Made by a program: the position numbers and the translations under genes. DNA of 6,544 nucleotides from an uncultured Succinatimonas sp. (lineage in GTDB: Bacteria > Pseudomonadota > Gammaproteobacteria > Enterobacterales > Succinivibrionaceae), in assembly GCA_937896115.1 (NCBI GenBank), contig CALBLB010000210.1, positions 1 through 6,544 on the forward strand, given 5' to 3'. Below the pieces are notes generated by a model. That model did not search any database. It had not been told where the DNA came from and worked only from the letters and a program-made list of their open reading frames with translations. Every line of letters begins with the position of its first letter. Position 1 is the stretch's first letter. Below are positions 1-6,448 of the stretch, one piece after another.

Positions 1-278
1 TCCAGTCTAAAGACAATCGCAAAAATGCAAACGGCAGAAAACCTTTTAACGCTCAGCGTAAAAAGCGTCCTGAGATCAAAATCCCCGGTCGTAAAGCCAA
101 GGTAAGCGAGCTTTTGGTCGGTACCGAAGTTTTGGTGCTTTCATCAGAACAGCATTACGTGCGCGGTGTGGTTGCCGAAACCGCATCCGGTAATGCTGCA
201 GCGGTAACATTGCGTACCGGTATGACGGTATCACTGCCGGTTGAACGCATCCTTATTCCCGATGCAAACAAGGCTTAA
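1..278 (+). CDS. proQ: RNA chaperone ProQ, C-terminal part (5' end outside window)
   Basis: ProQ is a FinO-domain RNA chaperone that binds many small RNAs and mRNA 3' ends in the cytoplasm. Only the last 91 complete codons are present (codons begin at position 3, stop TAA 276-278), so the RNA-binding FinO domain lies upstream of the window. What is visible is a basic, Asn/Lys/Arg-rich linker (first ~35 residues) followed by a small beta-rich domain. That domain resembles the Tudor-like C-terminal domain of E. coli ProQ: the pattern LxVGxxLxV...V...V.L.SGM...V...HL is matched here by LLVGTEVLVL, then TLRTGMTVSLPVERIL. The protein ends a few residues beyond the usual E. coli end (PDANKA). The downstream gene is prc, as in the E. 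coli proQ-prc operon, which independently supports the call. The identification rests on the tail and the context; the RNA-binding domain cannot be examined. Confidence 0.82.
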   Translation, partial: QSKDNRKNANGRKPFNAQRKKRPEIKIPGRKAKVSELLVGTEVLVLSSEQHYVRGVVAETASGNAAAVTLRTGMTVSLPVERILIPDANKA

Positions 279-368
279 GCCCTGCTGGTAAAAATTAGAG
301 GAGCAGCCGTTGGTGCTTAAAGCGCTTAAGATTTTGAAATTAAGCGGCGCGGTGGCCTCCGCGCTGTT

Positions 369-391
369 TGCGGCCGCAGTCAGCGGCCGCA
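369..391 (+). repeat. GC-rich perfect inverted repeat in the prc signal-peptide coding region
   Basis: Two copies of the self-complementary octamer GCGGCCGC (370-377 and 383-390) flank the 5 nt AGTCA. With the outer T369-A391 pair they give a 9-bp stem and a 5-nt loop, about 60 nt after the prc start. They encode the AAAVSGRM part of the signal-peptide region. A strong hairpin here could slow ribosomes early in the message, but it may simply reflect Ala/Gly/Arg codons. Confidence 0.5.
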
Positions 392-1509
392 TGATCGTTC
401 CCAAGGCCGCGGATCTGCCGCAACTTGCTCCTGAGTCCGAGCATACGGTAGCCTGTTCACGCATAGGCAATTTTTTTACCCGTGCTCACTACAAGGTAGT
501 GAACCTCGATGATAATTTTGCCGATCGCATTATCGAACAATACCTGTCCTACCTAGATTACGGTCGTTCTCTTTTAAATGCTGACGAGGCAGAAGCGGTT
601 TATCGCAATCGGGCGCTTATTTTAAAAGCAGTCAGATATTGCGATTTAAGTTATCCCTATGAGCTTTATAATGCGGCATTGCGCAAGCGTTTTGCCAAAT
701 ATTTGTATTTTCTTGAGGCTATAAAGAGTACTCCCAAGGCAGAAAACGGAGCCAAACTCGAACTTGATCGTACTAAAGCCGCTTTTATCGCCAACGATGA
801 TGATTTAAAGCGTCAATGGCACAACGAGATAGTGAACGAATATGACAATCAGATCTTAAGCGGCAACAGTGACGAGCAGGCCAGAGAGCGTCTTAACAAA
901 CGTTACAGCGCCGCTTTGTCAAAGCTTGCTCAGACCAACAGCGAAGATGCCTTCTCTGCCTTTGAAAACGCTTTTGCCACGGCAATTGATCCCCATACCA
1001 ATTATTTTTCACCTCAGGACACCGAAAATTTTAACGATGATATGAACCTCTCGCTTGAGGGCATAGGTGCGGTGCTTACCTCAGAGGATGAATACACCTC
1101 CATTACCGAGGTGATCCCGGGATCTCCTGCAGAGCGATCTAAAAAAATCAAAGCCAAGGATCGCATTGTGGGAGTAAAACAGCAAGACGGTACCTACGAT
1201 GACGTCACGGGATGGCGGCTTAACGACGTTGTACGCAAGATCAAAGGACCCAAGGGCACTAAAGTAACTTTGGAAATCGAGCGCGGCGAAGGTAGCTCGC
1301 TTAAAACCTTCTCAGTAGAACTGGTGCGCGACAAGATCCGTTTACAGGATCGAGAGGCCAAGGGTGAAGTAAAAACAGCCTATGACGGTACCAAGGTGGG
1401 CGTCATCAGCGTAAAAAGTTTTTATACCAATTTGCATCAGGATCTAAAACGCGAGCTCTTAAAACTTAAAGCGCAGCAGGTTGCCTCAGTGATCGTGGAT
1501 TTGCGATCA

Positions 1510-1526
1510 GACGGCGGATTAAAGAC
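1510..1526 (+). other. Deletion/frameshift junction in prc
   Basis: Codons 1510-1518 encode the end of the conserved DLRSDGG motif. From 1521 the +2-shifted frame encodes K-D-G-P, which aligns with the residues after the LSGLFI segment of E. coli Prc. In E. coli 13 residues lie between the Gly-Gly and the Ile that precedes this segment, and an Ile codon (ATT, 1518-1520) is visible here immediately before the Lys codon. The simplest explanation is a loss of about 40 nt (13 codons plus one base), which also shifts the frame. The comparison with E. coli is from memory of the family sequence. An assembly or sequencing error cannot be excluded. Confidence 0.75.
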
Positions 1527-2354
1527 GGTCCTGTTGTGGTAGTACGCGATGCCGTCGGCAACAAATTGGTACAAAACGATCAGGACAGTTCCGTAACCTA
1601 CGACGGACCTTTGGTGGTGATGATCAATCGTCTGTCCGCTTCAAGTTCTGAGATCATGGCCGCGGCTTTACGCGATTACGGTCGTGCTTTGATAGTCGGT
1701 GATACTTCTTTTGGCAAGGGTACGGTACAACAGAGCAGACCTTTGGAACGTATTTACGACATTTCAACCAAACCTCTTGGTTCCATTCACTACACCATAG
1801 GTAAGTTCTATCGCATCAACGGCGGTTCAACTCAGCTTGAAGGGGTAAATCCCGATGTAGTGCTGCCGGGAACCGTAGATGATCAGGAGTACGGCGAACG
1901 CACGGAAAAGAATGCTTTGCCATGGGACAGTATCGCCCCTGAGACTTACACTCAGTATCTTGATATAGATGCTTATGTTCCTGCGTTAAGAAACGAGCAC
2001 GAGCAAAGAGTCAAGAACGATGCCGTTTTCGCTCTGATGTCGCAGGAGCTTAGCCGTTATCGCAGGTTAAAGCATGAAAAGTATATTCCGCTTGCCTTAG
2101 ATGAGCGTATGAAGATGAAGGCAGAAGACGATGCCTTCAGACTTAATTCGGCAAATATCAGATTAAAAGCTATGGGAAAAGACGAGATCAAGAATATCAA
2201 AGATCTTCCTGAAGACTTTGAGTTTGATGACGTGCTTTTAAAAGAATGCGTAAACATAGCCGCTGATTTTGCCAAAGCCCAGCAAAAGCACCTGTATAAG
2301 GCCGGCAACGCACCGGTATTGCGCCGTTTTGCTCCGCCTACTTAAAATCTTTTC

Positions 2355-2381
2355 AAAAGGCGGGGTTCTCCCGCTTTTTTT
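2355..2381 (+). terminator. Rho-independent terminator after prc
   Basis: A GC stem GCGGG (2360-2364) pairs with CCCGC (2370-2374) around a 5-nt loop (GTTCT). The stem is extended by a G-U pair and by AAAA (2355-2358) against the T tract. It is followed directly by seven Ts (2375-2381). It starts 9 nt after the prc stop codon and ends 16 nt before the pepN ATG, so it separates proQ-prc transcription from pepN, or sits in the pepN leader if transcripts read through. Confidence 0.85.
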
Positions 2382-2397
2382 AATCGGGAATACAAAC

Positions 2398-5037
2398 ATG
2401 GCAGCTAAGTTCAAAGCTCAAAAACGCAGTGATTACAAAGCTCCGGATTTCACCGCAGTAAATTGCGAACTAACTTTCGATCTTTCAGATGACGCCACCA
2501 AGGTGACTTCGCTGGTGCGTTATCGCAGACTGTGCAGCGATAAAAAGACACCTTTGATCCTAAACGGTGAAGAGCTCAGCTTGAAAAATGTAAGCCTTGA
2601 CGGCGGCAACTGCAAATATACTCAGCATGAAGACACTTTGGTGGTTGAGGAAGTTCCTGACGAGTTTGAACTGCAGATTGAAAACGTCATCGCTCCTGCG
2701 CAAAACAGCGAACTTATGGGGCTTTACAAATCAGACGGCTGTTTTTGTACCCAGTGTGAACCGGAAGGTTTTCGCCGCATCACTTATTTTCTTGATCGTC
2801 CCGACGTGTTATGCCGTTATAAGGTAACCATCATCGGACCTGAGTACGGTTGCGGAGTGTTGTTATCAAACGGAAATCTCATTGAAAAAGGCGTAAAACG
2901 CGGCCGCAGTTATGCCGTGTGGGAAGATCCTTTCCCCAAACCTTCTTACCTCTTCGCATTGGTTGCAGGAACCTTTGATATAGTGCGCGATCGTTTTACC
3001 ACCAAAAGCGGTCGCAACGTCGATTTGAGACTCTATGTGGATCGCGGCAGTTATGAACGCGGGATTTTTGCCATGCAGTGCATCAAAGATGCTATGAAAT
3101 GGGATGAAGATCGCTTTGACCTTGAATATGATTTGGACAATTTCAAAGTAGTAGCTGTAGATTTCTTCAACCAAGGAGCCATGGAAAACAAGTCTCTGAA
3201 TATCTTTAATTCGGTGTATGTGATGGTCGATCCTGAACTTTCAACCGATATGGATTTCTACGACGTACAAAGTGTCATCGGACATGAGTATTTTCACAAT
3301 TACACCGGTGATCGGGTGACATTGCGCGATTGGTTCCAGCTTTCGCTGAAGGAATCCTTGACCGTATTTCGCGATCAGGAATTCTCATCCGACGTAGCGT
3401 CGCGTACCCTTTCTCGTCTTAATGCCGTAAGCGTGATCCGTACGGCACAATTTGCTGAAGATGCCTCACCGCTTGCTCATCCGGTACGCCCTGAGCAAGT
3501 ATCCGAGATGAACAATTTTTACACGGTTACCATTTATGACAAAGGTGCCGAAGTGATCAGAATGATCCATACCTTAATAGGTGAGGAAAAATTCAAGGCA
3601 GGTCTTGCCGATTACCTGAGTAAATTTGACGGCAAAGCAGCAACTATTGAAGATTTTTTAGTATGCATGGAGCATGCTGGCAATTTAAGTCTTGATCAAT
3701 TCAGACGTTGGTACAGTCAGTCAGGTACTCCTGAGGTAACAGCATCATGGGAATGTGATGATGTACAAGGCAACTTAAAACTCATGTTTTCACAAAGTTG
3801 CACGGGCTTTGACCAAAAAGCTCGCGAACCTTTTGTTATTCCCGTACGCATGAGTTTTATGGATGAAAACGGCCATCGTGTGGTATTGCAAGGAGAGAAT
3901 GCATCCGGGATCAGCGTGGTAAATGAGCAGGCTCAGACATTTAGTTTTTCATTAGATGAAAAACAAAAAGAGTCCGGAGTAAAAGTGTCGTCACTTTTGC
4001 CGGTACTTTTTGAAGATTTTTCTGCTCCAGTCAAGTTCTCATGTAATTATGCTGATGAAGATCTTGCACGTATGTTGCGTTTTAGCAGCGATCCTTTCAT
4101 CAAGAGCGATGCATCTGTACAACTGCAAAACCGTTACGTACATGCCATGCTGTCAAAACCTGAATGCGAAGTGCCGTCAAAACTTATCGAGGCCTTTAAA
4201 TGGGTACTTTCATCAAGAAACGACAAGAGCGATCCCATCCTGATTTCGCGTATTTTGACCGTAGAGCCCATTACGGCATTTATGCAGACTTTTAAAGACG
4301 TCATTCCGTTGGACGGCCTGTCAAAGGTAAGAGGAACGCTAAAGCAGATGCTGGCCTCGTCCCTTGAGCAGGAATTTGCCAAAGTATATGAGACGGTAAA
4401 GGCCCAATCACCTAAATATTCGGTTGCGGATATGGGGCATCGGGCTTTAAATTGCCTTGCCCTGAACATGCTGGCTTTGTCTTTAAAAGCTAAGGGAATG
4501 GAAAAAGAAGCCTCTGAGCTCGTGAGAAATCATTATCGCAATGCCAAAAACATGACTGATCGCCTGGCTGCAATGAAGAGTGCCGCTGAGCTTGATTTAA
4601 GCTGTCGTGAAGAGCTCTTCTCGCAATATGAGCACATGTTCGGCGAACATGTGTTAGCCATGGACTTAATGTTTAAAGTGGTGGCCATGGTCGAAAACGA
4701 GGAAACGGTATTCTCGGTAAGAAAATTGCTCAAACATCCTAAGTTTGATCTTAATAATCCTAACCGCGTCCGGGCTTTGGTGGGAACTTTGGCAAGATCC
4801 AATCCTGTCGCTTTGCATCGTCGTGACGGAGCAGGCTATCATCTGTTGTCCTCACTCATACGTCGTCTGAATGATACCAATGCCATGCTGGCTGCGTCAT
4901 TGGTTACGCCTTTGCTGTCATTTAAGCGTTTTGATGAAGAGCGTGCCAAACTTATGCGTGAAGAGCTTGAAAAACTTGCAGGTATTCCCAATTTAAGCCG
5001 CGGGCTGTCAGAAAAAATTGAAGCTGCTTTGAAATAG
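2398..5037 (+). CDS. pepN: Aminopeptidase N (M1 family zinc metallopeptidase)
   Basis: PepN is the main broad-specificity cytoplasmic aminopeptidase of gammaproteobacteria and removes N-terminal residues from peptides late in protein turnover. The protein is 879 residues (E. coli PepN is 870) and matches the family throughout. It has an N-terminal beta domain with CTQCEPEGFRRITY, including Gln119 and Glu121 of the substrate N-terminus site, and the GAMEN exopeptidase motif at 260-264. The zinc site HEYFH at 296-300 has catalytic Glu297, with the distal ligand Glu319 in LKES. Transition-state Tyr380 (NNFYTVTIYDKGAEV) is present, followed by the beta and large C-terminal helical domains. The frame is open upstream to 2269, but ATG 2398 is the right start: MAAKFKAQKRSDYKAPDF aligns with the E. 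coli N-terminus, and the upstream codons belong to prc and its terminator. The Shine-Dalgarno is weak (GGGA, 2386-2389). No key residue is missing. It is probably co-transcribed with the two downstream genes. Confidence 0.97.
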   Translation: MAAKFKAQKRSDYKAPDFTAVNCELTFDLSDDATKVTSLVRYRRLCSDKKTPLILNGEELSLKNVSLDGGNCKYTQHEDTLVVEEVPDEFELQIENVIAPAQNSELMGLYKSDGCFCTQCEPEGFRRITYFLDRPDVLCRYKVTIIGPEYGCGVLLSNGNLIEKGVKRGRSYAVWEDPFPKPSYLFALVAGTFDIVRDRFTTKSGRNVDLRLYVDRGSYERGIFAMQCIKDAMKWDEDRFDLEYDLDNFKVVAVDFFNQGAMENKSLNIFNSVYVMVDPELSTDMDFYDVQSVIGHEYFHNYTGDRVTLRDWFQLSLKESLTVFRDQEFSSDVASRTLSRLNAVSVIRTAQFAEDASPLAHPVRPEQVSEMNNFYTVTIYDKGAEVIRMIHTLIGEEKFKAGLADYLSKFDGKAATIEDFLVCMEHAGNLSLDQFRRWYSQSGTPEVTASWECDDVQGNLKLMFSQSCTGFDQKAREPFVIPVRMSFMDENGHRVVLQGENASGISVVNEQAQTFSFSLDEKQKESGVKVSSLLPVLFEDFSAPVKFSCNYADEDLARMLRFSSDPFIKSDASVQLQNRYVHAMLSKPECEVPSKLIEAFKWVLSSRNDKSDPILISRILTVEPITAFMQTFKDVIPLDGLSKVRGTLKQMLASSLEQEFAKVYETVKAQSPKYSVADMGHRALNCLALNMLALSLKAKGMEKEASELVRNHYRNAKNMTDRLAAMKSAAELDLSCREELFSQYEHMFGEHVLAMDLMFKVVAMVENEETVFSVRKLLKHPKFDLNNPNRVRALVGTLARSNPVALHRRDGAGYHLLSSLIRRLNDTNAMLAASLVTPLLSFKRFDEERAKLMREELEKLAGIPNLSRGLSEKIEAALK
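4631..4655 (+). repeat. Perfect inverted repeat inside pepN
   Basis: CACATGTTC (4633-4641) and GAACATGTG (4645-4653) are exact reverse complements around the 3-nt loop GGC. One further G-U and one A-U pair can extend this to 11 bp. It lies in the C-terminal helical-domain coding region (EHMFGEHVLAM). There is no T tract after it, so it is not a terminator, and no function is assigned. Confidence 0.45.
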
Positions 5038-5046
5038 AGAGTCAAA

Positions 5047-5277
5047 GTGTACGGATACCGATATTATTATTTTTCGTTAAATATTTCAGAAGACATGCTG
5101 CTTGAGGTATATCGCGGCAGTGTGAAACGTTTGAGAGTACGTACTGAGGAAGGATTGGTAGTGGATTTGGATGCAGCGCATCTGAAGAAATTCACCGATG
5201 AGCACGGGGTACACGGGAGATTCAGATTAACCGTGACTTGTGAAAACTCTTTCGTAAGTCTTGAACGTACCAATTAG
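5047..5277 (+). CDS. DUF2835-family small protein
   Basis: This is a 76-residue protein of unknown function. The pattern FSLNIS near the N-terminus, then a Tyr-Arg-Gly-Ser turn (EVYRGSVKRLRVRTEEG), then a central hydrophobic strand and helix (LVVDLDAAHLKKF), GVHGRFRLTV and a C-terminal VSLER, is that of the DUF2835 family (Pfam PF11197), which as I recall is confined mainly to gammaproteobacteria. There is no signal peptide or membrane segment, so it should be a cytoplasmic, mostly beta protein. The start is GTG at 5047, 9 nt after the pepN stop, with a purine-rich AGAGAG (5036-5041) as a modest Shine-Dalgarno that overlaps the pepN stop codon. It ends 8 nt before pyrD. This spacing implies one transcript with pepN and pyrD and possibly translational coupling to pepN. 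The family assignment is from pattern memory; no role is known to me. Confidence 0.8.
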   Translation: MYGYRYYYFSLNISEDMLLEVYRGSVKRLRVRTEEGLVVDLDAAHLKKFTDEHGVHGRFRLTVTCENSFVSLERTN

Positions 5278-5285
5278 GAGTGTAA

Positions 5286-6311
5286 ATGATCCCTTATTTT
5301 TTATACCCGAGTCTTATAAGGCCTTTACTTTTCACTGCCGATGCCGAGAATGCGCATCATTTCATCATGAAGGTAGGACATGCCTTGTCCAAAGAGCCTT
5401 TTACCAAGATCTTTGCGCAAAACGTTCCTGACTGTCCCGTGGAGATCATGGGATTGAAATTTAAGAATCCTCTGGGCCTTGCTGCAGGCCTAGATAAGGA
5501 CGGCGAAGCTGTTGATTTCTTCGGTGCTTTGGGATTTGGTTTTATCGAGGTCGGTACGGTAACCCCCAAGCCTCAGGCAGGCAACCCCAAGCCGCGTATG
5601 TTCAGGGTTTTGGATGCCGAGGGGATCATTAACCGCATGGGCTTTAATAATAAAGGCGTGGATAACTTGGTTCACAATCTAAAGCAGGTGCGTTATGAAG
5701 GTGTGATTGGGGTCTCCATAGGAAAAAACGAAAGTACGCCGCTTGATAAAGCCGTTGATGATTATCTTGAGTGTATGGAAAAAGTTTATCCTTATGCCGA
5801 TTATATTGCCGTTAACATATCTTGTCCCAATACTCCTGATCTTACCGATCTGCAACAGTCGGATACATTTACCGATCTCATCCGTCCTTTAAAGGAAGCT
5901 CAGGGGCGTCTTGCCGATGAACACGGCAGTTATGTCCCGCTGGTGGTTAAGATCTCGCCTGATCTTTGTGACAACGAGTTGCGTTCTTTGTGTAAAGTCT
6001 GTATGGAGCAGCATGTAGACGGCATTACCTGTACCAATACCACGGTAGACAGAGAGATCATTCACGGAATGATGCATGCCAATGAATGGGGCGGTTTGTC
6101 AGGGCAACCTTTGTTCCACCGCAGTACCAGGGTATTGAATTTGGTTTCTGAAATGGTCGATCATTCAATTCCGCTTATAGGGGTTGGCGGGATCTCCAAT
6201 GCAGTGCAGGCCCGCGAAAAAATTGACGCCGGAGCAAGCCTCGTGCAGATCTATTCTTCGTTAATTTATAAAGGACCGCATGTTATTAAAGAGATTGTAG
6301 GAAGTCTTTGA
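5286..6311 (+). CDS. pyrD: Dihydroorotate dehydrogenase (quinone), class 2, with Cys at the catalytic-base position
   Basis: PyrD oxidises dihydroorotate to orotate in pyrimidine synthesis. Class 2 enzymes pass electrons from FMN to membrane quinone. The protein is 341 residues (E. coli 336) and aligns at a constant offset of 5. It has the N-terminal membrane-associating helical part (about 1-45) with quinone-site His24, matched by Arg107 (E. coli His19 and Arg102). Next come GLAAGLDKDGE with Lys71, VGTVTPKPQ (89-97), NRMGFNN (116-122), NTT near the dihydroorotate site, GGLSGQP (269-275), GVGGI (299-303) and the FMN-phosphate segment GASLVQIYS (316-324). Unusually, the catalytic loop reads NISCPNTPDLTDLQ: Cys180 replaces the Ser that is the base in class 2 (E. 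coli Ser175), as in class 1 enzymes, and the usual Gly-Leu-Arg is Asp-Leu-Thr. ATG 5286 is preceded by TAGGAG (5275-5280), which includes the stop of the upstream gene. Activity is likely but should not be assumed. Confidence 0.95.
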   Translation: MIPYFLYPSLIRPLLFTADAENAHHFIMKVGHALSKEPFTKIFAQNVPDCPVEIMGLKFKNPLGLAAGLDKDGEAVDFFGALGFGFIEVGTVTPKPQAGNPKPRMFRVLDAEGIINRMGFNNKGVDNLVHNLKQVRYEGVIGVSIGKNESTPLDKAVDDYLECMEKVYPYADYIAVNISCPNTPDLTDLQQSDTFTDLIRPLKEAQGRLADEHGSYVPLVVKISPDLCDNELRSLCKVCMEQHVDGITCTNTTVDREIIHGMMHANEWGGLSGQPLFHRSTRVLNLVSEMVDHSIPLIGVGGISNAVQAREKIDAGASLVQIYSSLIYKGPHVIKEIVGSL

Positions 6312-6325
6312 TTTTTATTTTGGAT

Positions 6326-6362
6326 CTTCAGGCGACAAAATGGCTAAACATGTGGCCTGAAG
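6326..6362 (+). repeat. Inverted repeat downstream of pyrD
   Basis: CTTCAGGC (6326-6333) and GCCTGAAG (6355-6362) are exact reverse complements separated by 21 nt. They lie 14 nt after the pyrD stop. No T tract follows on either strand, so it is not a standard intrinsic terminator. It could be a transcript 3'-end stabiliser, a weak or factor-assisted terminator, or an element boundary. No clear terminator for the pepN-pyrD unit is otherwise visible. Confidence 0.45.
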
Positions 6363-6377
6363 CATTACAAATTAAGT

Positions 6378-6406
6378 TTGACAATCCCAAAGCGATCCGT
6401 TAAAAA
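6378..6406 (+). promoter_or_regulatory. Candidate sigma70 promoter for the Rpn-family gene
   Basis: TTGACA (6378-6383) is a perfect -35 consensus. At 16-17 bp spacing there is an A/T-rich -10 candidate, TTAAAA (6400-6405) or TAAAAA (6401-6406), each about four of six matches. Initiation would fall near 6411-6414, within the hairpin at 6408-6426, giving a leader of roughly 35 nt before the start codon at 6449. The -10 box is weak. Confidence 0.45.
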
Positions 6407-6407
6407 G

Positions 6408-6426
6408 GAAGAAAATACTTTTCTTC
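6408..6426 (+). repeat. Short A/T-rich hairpin in the leader of the Rpn-family gene
   Basis: GAAGAAAA (6408-6415) and TTTTCTTC (6419-6426) are exact reverse complements around the 3-nt loop TAC. The stem has only two G-C pairs and no following T run, so it is unlikely to terminate transcription. It lies between the candidate promoter and the Shine-Dalgarno at 6438-6441. It could be a leader hairpin or an operator-like palindrome. Confidence 0.45.
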
Positions 6427-6448
6427 TCACCTTAAGCAGGGCTTATAT

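Larger units (their letters stand above)
310..2345 (+). pseudogene. prc: Tail-specific protease Prc (Tsp), disrupted by an internal deletion and frameshift
   Basis: Prc is a periplasmic S41 serine protease; in E. coli it works with NlpI to degrade the peptidoglycan hydrolase MepS and also processes FtsI. Start: TTG at 310 (or GTG at 313) lies 6-9 nt after the Shine-Dalgarno GAGGAG (298-303). Frame 1 (310-1542, 410 codons) has a Lys-rich, hydrophobic signal peptide (about residues 1-26), a helical N-terminal domain, and a PDZ region starting at LEGIGA (residues 249-254). It reaches DLRSDGG (397-403), then reads LKTVLLW and stops. The protein resumes in another frame at KDGPVVVVRDAVG (from 1521). 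There the active-site Ser (codon 1641-1643, in SASSSEI), Asp (1674-1676) and Lys (1716-1718, in FGKGTVQQ) match E. coli Ser452, Asp463 and Lys477. The C-terminal region continues to TAA at 2343-2345. Total length is close to the 682 residues of E. coli Prc. About 13 conserved residues between the two frames are absent, so active enzyme is not expected unless the sequence is in error. Confidence 0.88.

Noticed and set aside
272..281. 10-bp palindrome GGCTTAAGCC across the proQ stop codon
   Set aside because: It has no loop and no T tract, so it cannot act as a terminator; an isolated 10-bp palindrome has little weight.
1510..1542. Programmed ribosomal frameshift in prc
   Set aside because: A frameshift would not restore the roughly 13 missing conserved residues, and no slippery heptamer with a downstream structure is evident at the junction.
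2295..2300. TATAAG near the prc 3' end as the -10 box of a pepN promoter
   Set aside because: No -35-like hexamer occurs at 16-18 bp, and a transcript starting there would meet the terminator before pepN.
2057..2308. Minus-strand ORF opposite the prc 3' end, and the similar minus-strand ORFs opposite pepN, DUF2835 and pyrD
   Set aside because: They are antisense shadows of well-supported genes, with no recognisable motifs or Shine-Dalgarno sites.
1536..2345. A separate 269-residue S41 peptidase gene starting at GTG 1536
   Set aside because: It begins in the middle of the protease core, with no convincing Shine-Dalgarno, and continues the upstream half of Prc. It is the 3' part of the broken prc, not an independent gene.
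2269..2397. N-terminal extension of PepN from the upstream open frame
   Set aside because: The extension overlaps the prc C-terminus in another frame and is translated through the terminator. ATG 2398 matches the family N-terminus.
3981..3998. Inverted repeat AAAAGTG / CACTTTT in pepN as a terminator
   Set aside because: The stem is A/T-rich and short, lies in the middle of a conserved coding region and is not followed by an uninterrupted T tract outside the stem.
6340..6360. Hexapeptide ORF (MAKHVA) in the spacer after pyrD, as a leader peptide
   Set aside because: It lacks a Shine-Dalgarno, lies upstream of the candidate promoter, and has no regulatory codon run or attenuator downstream.
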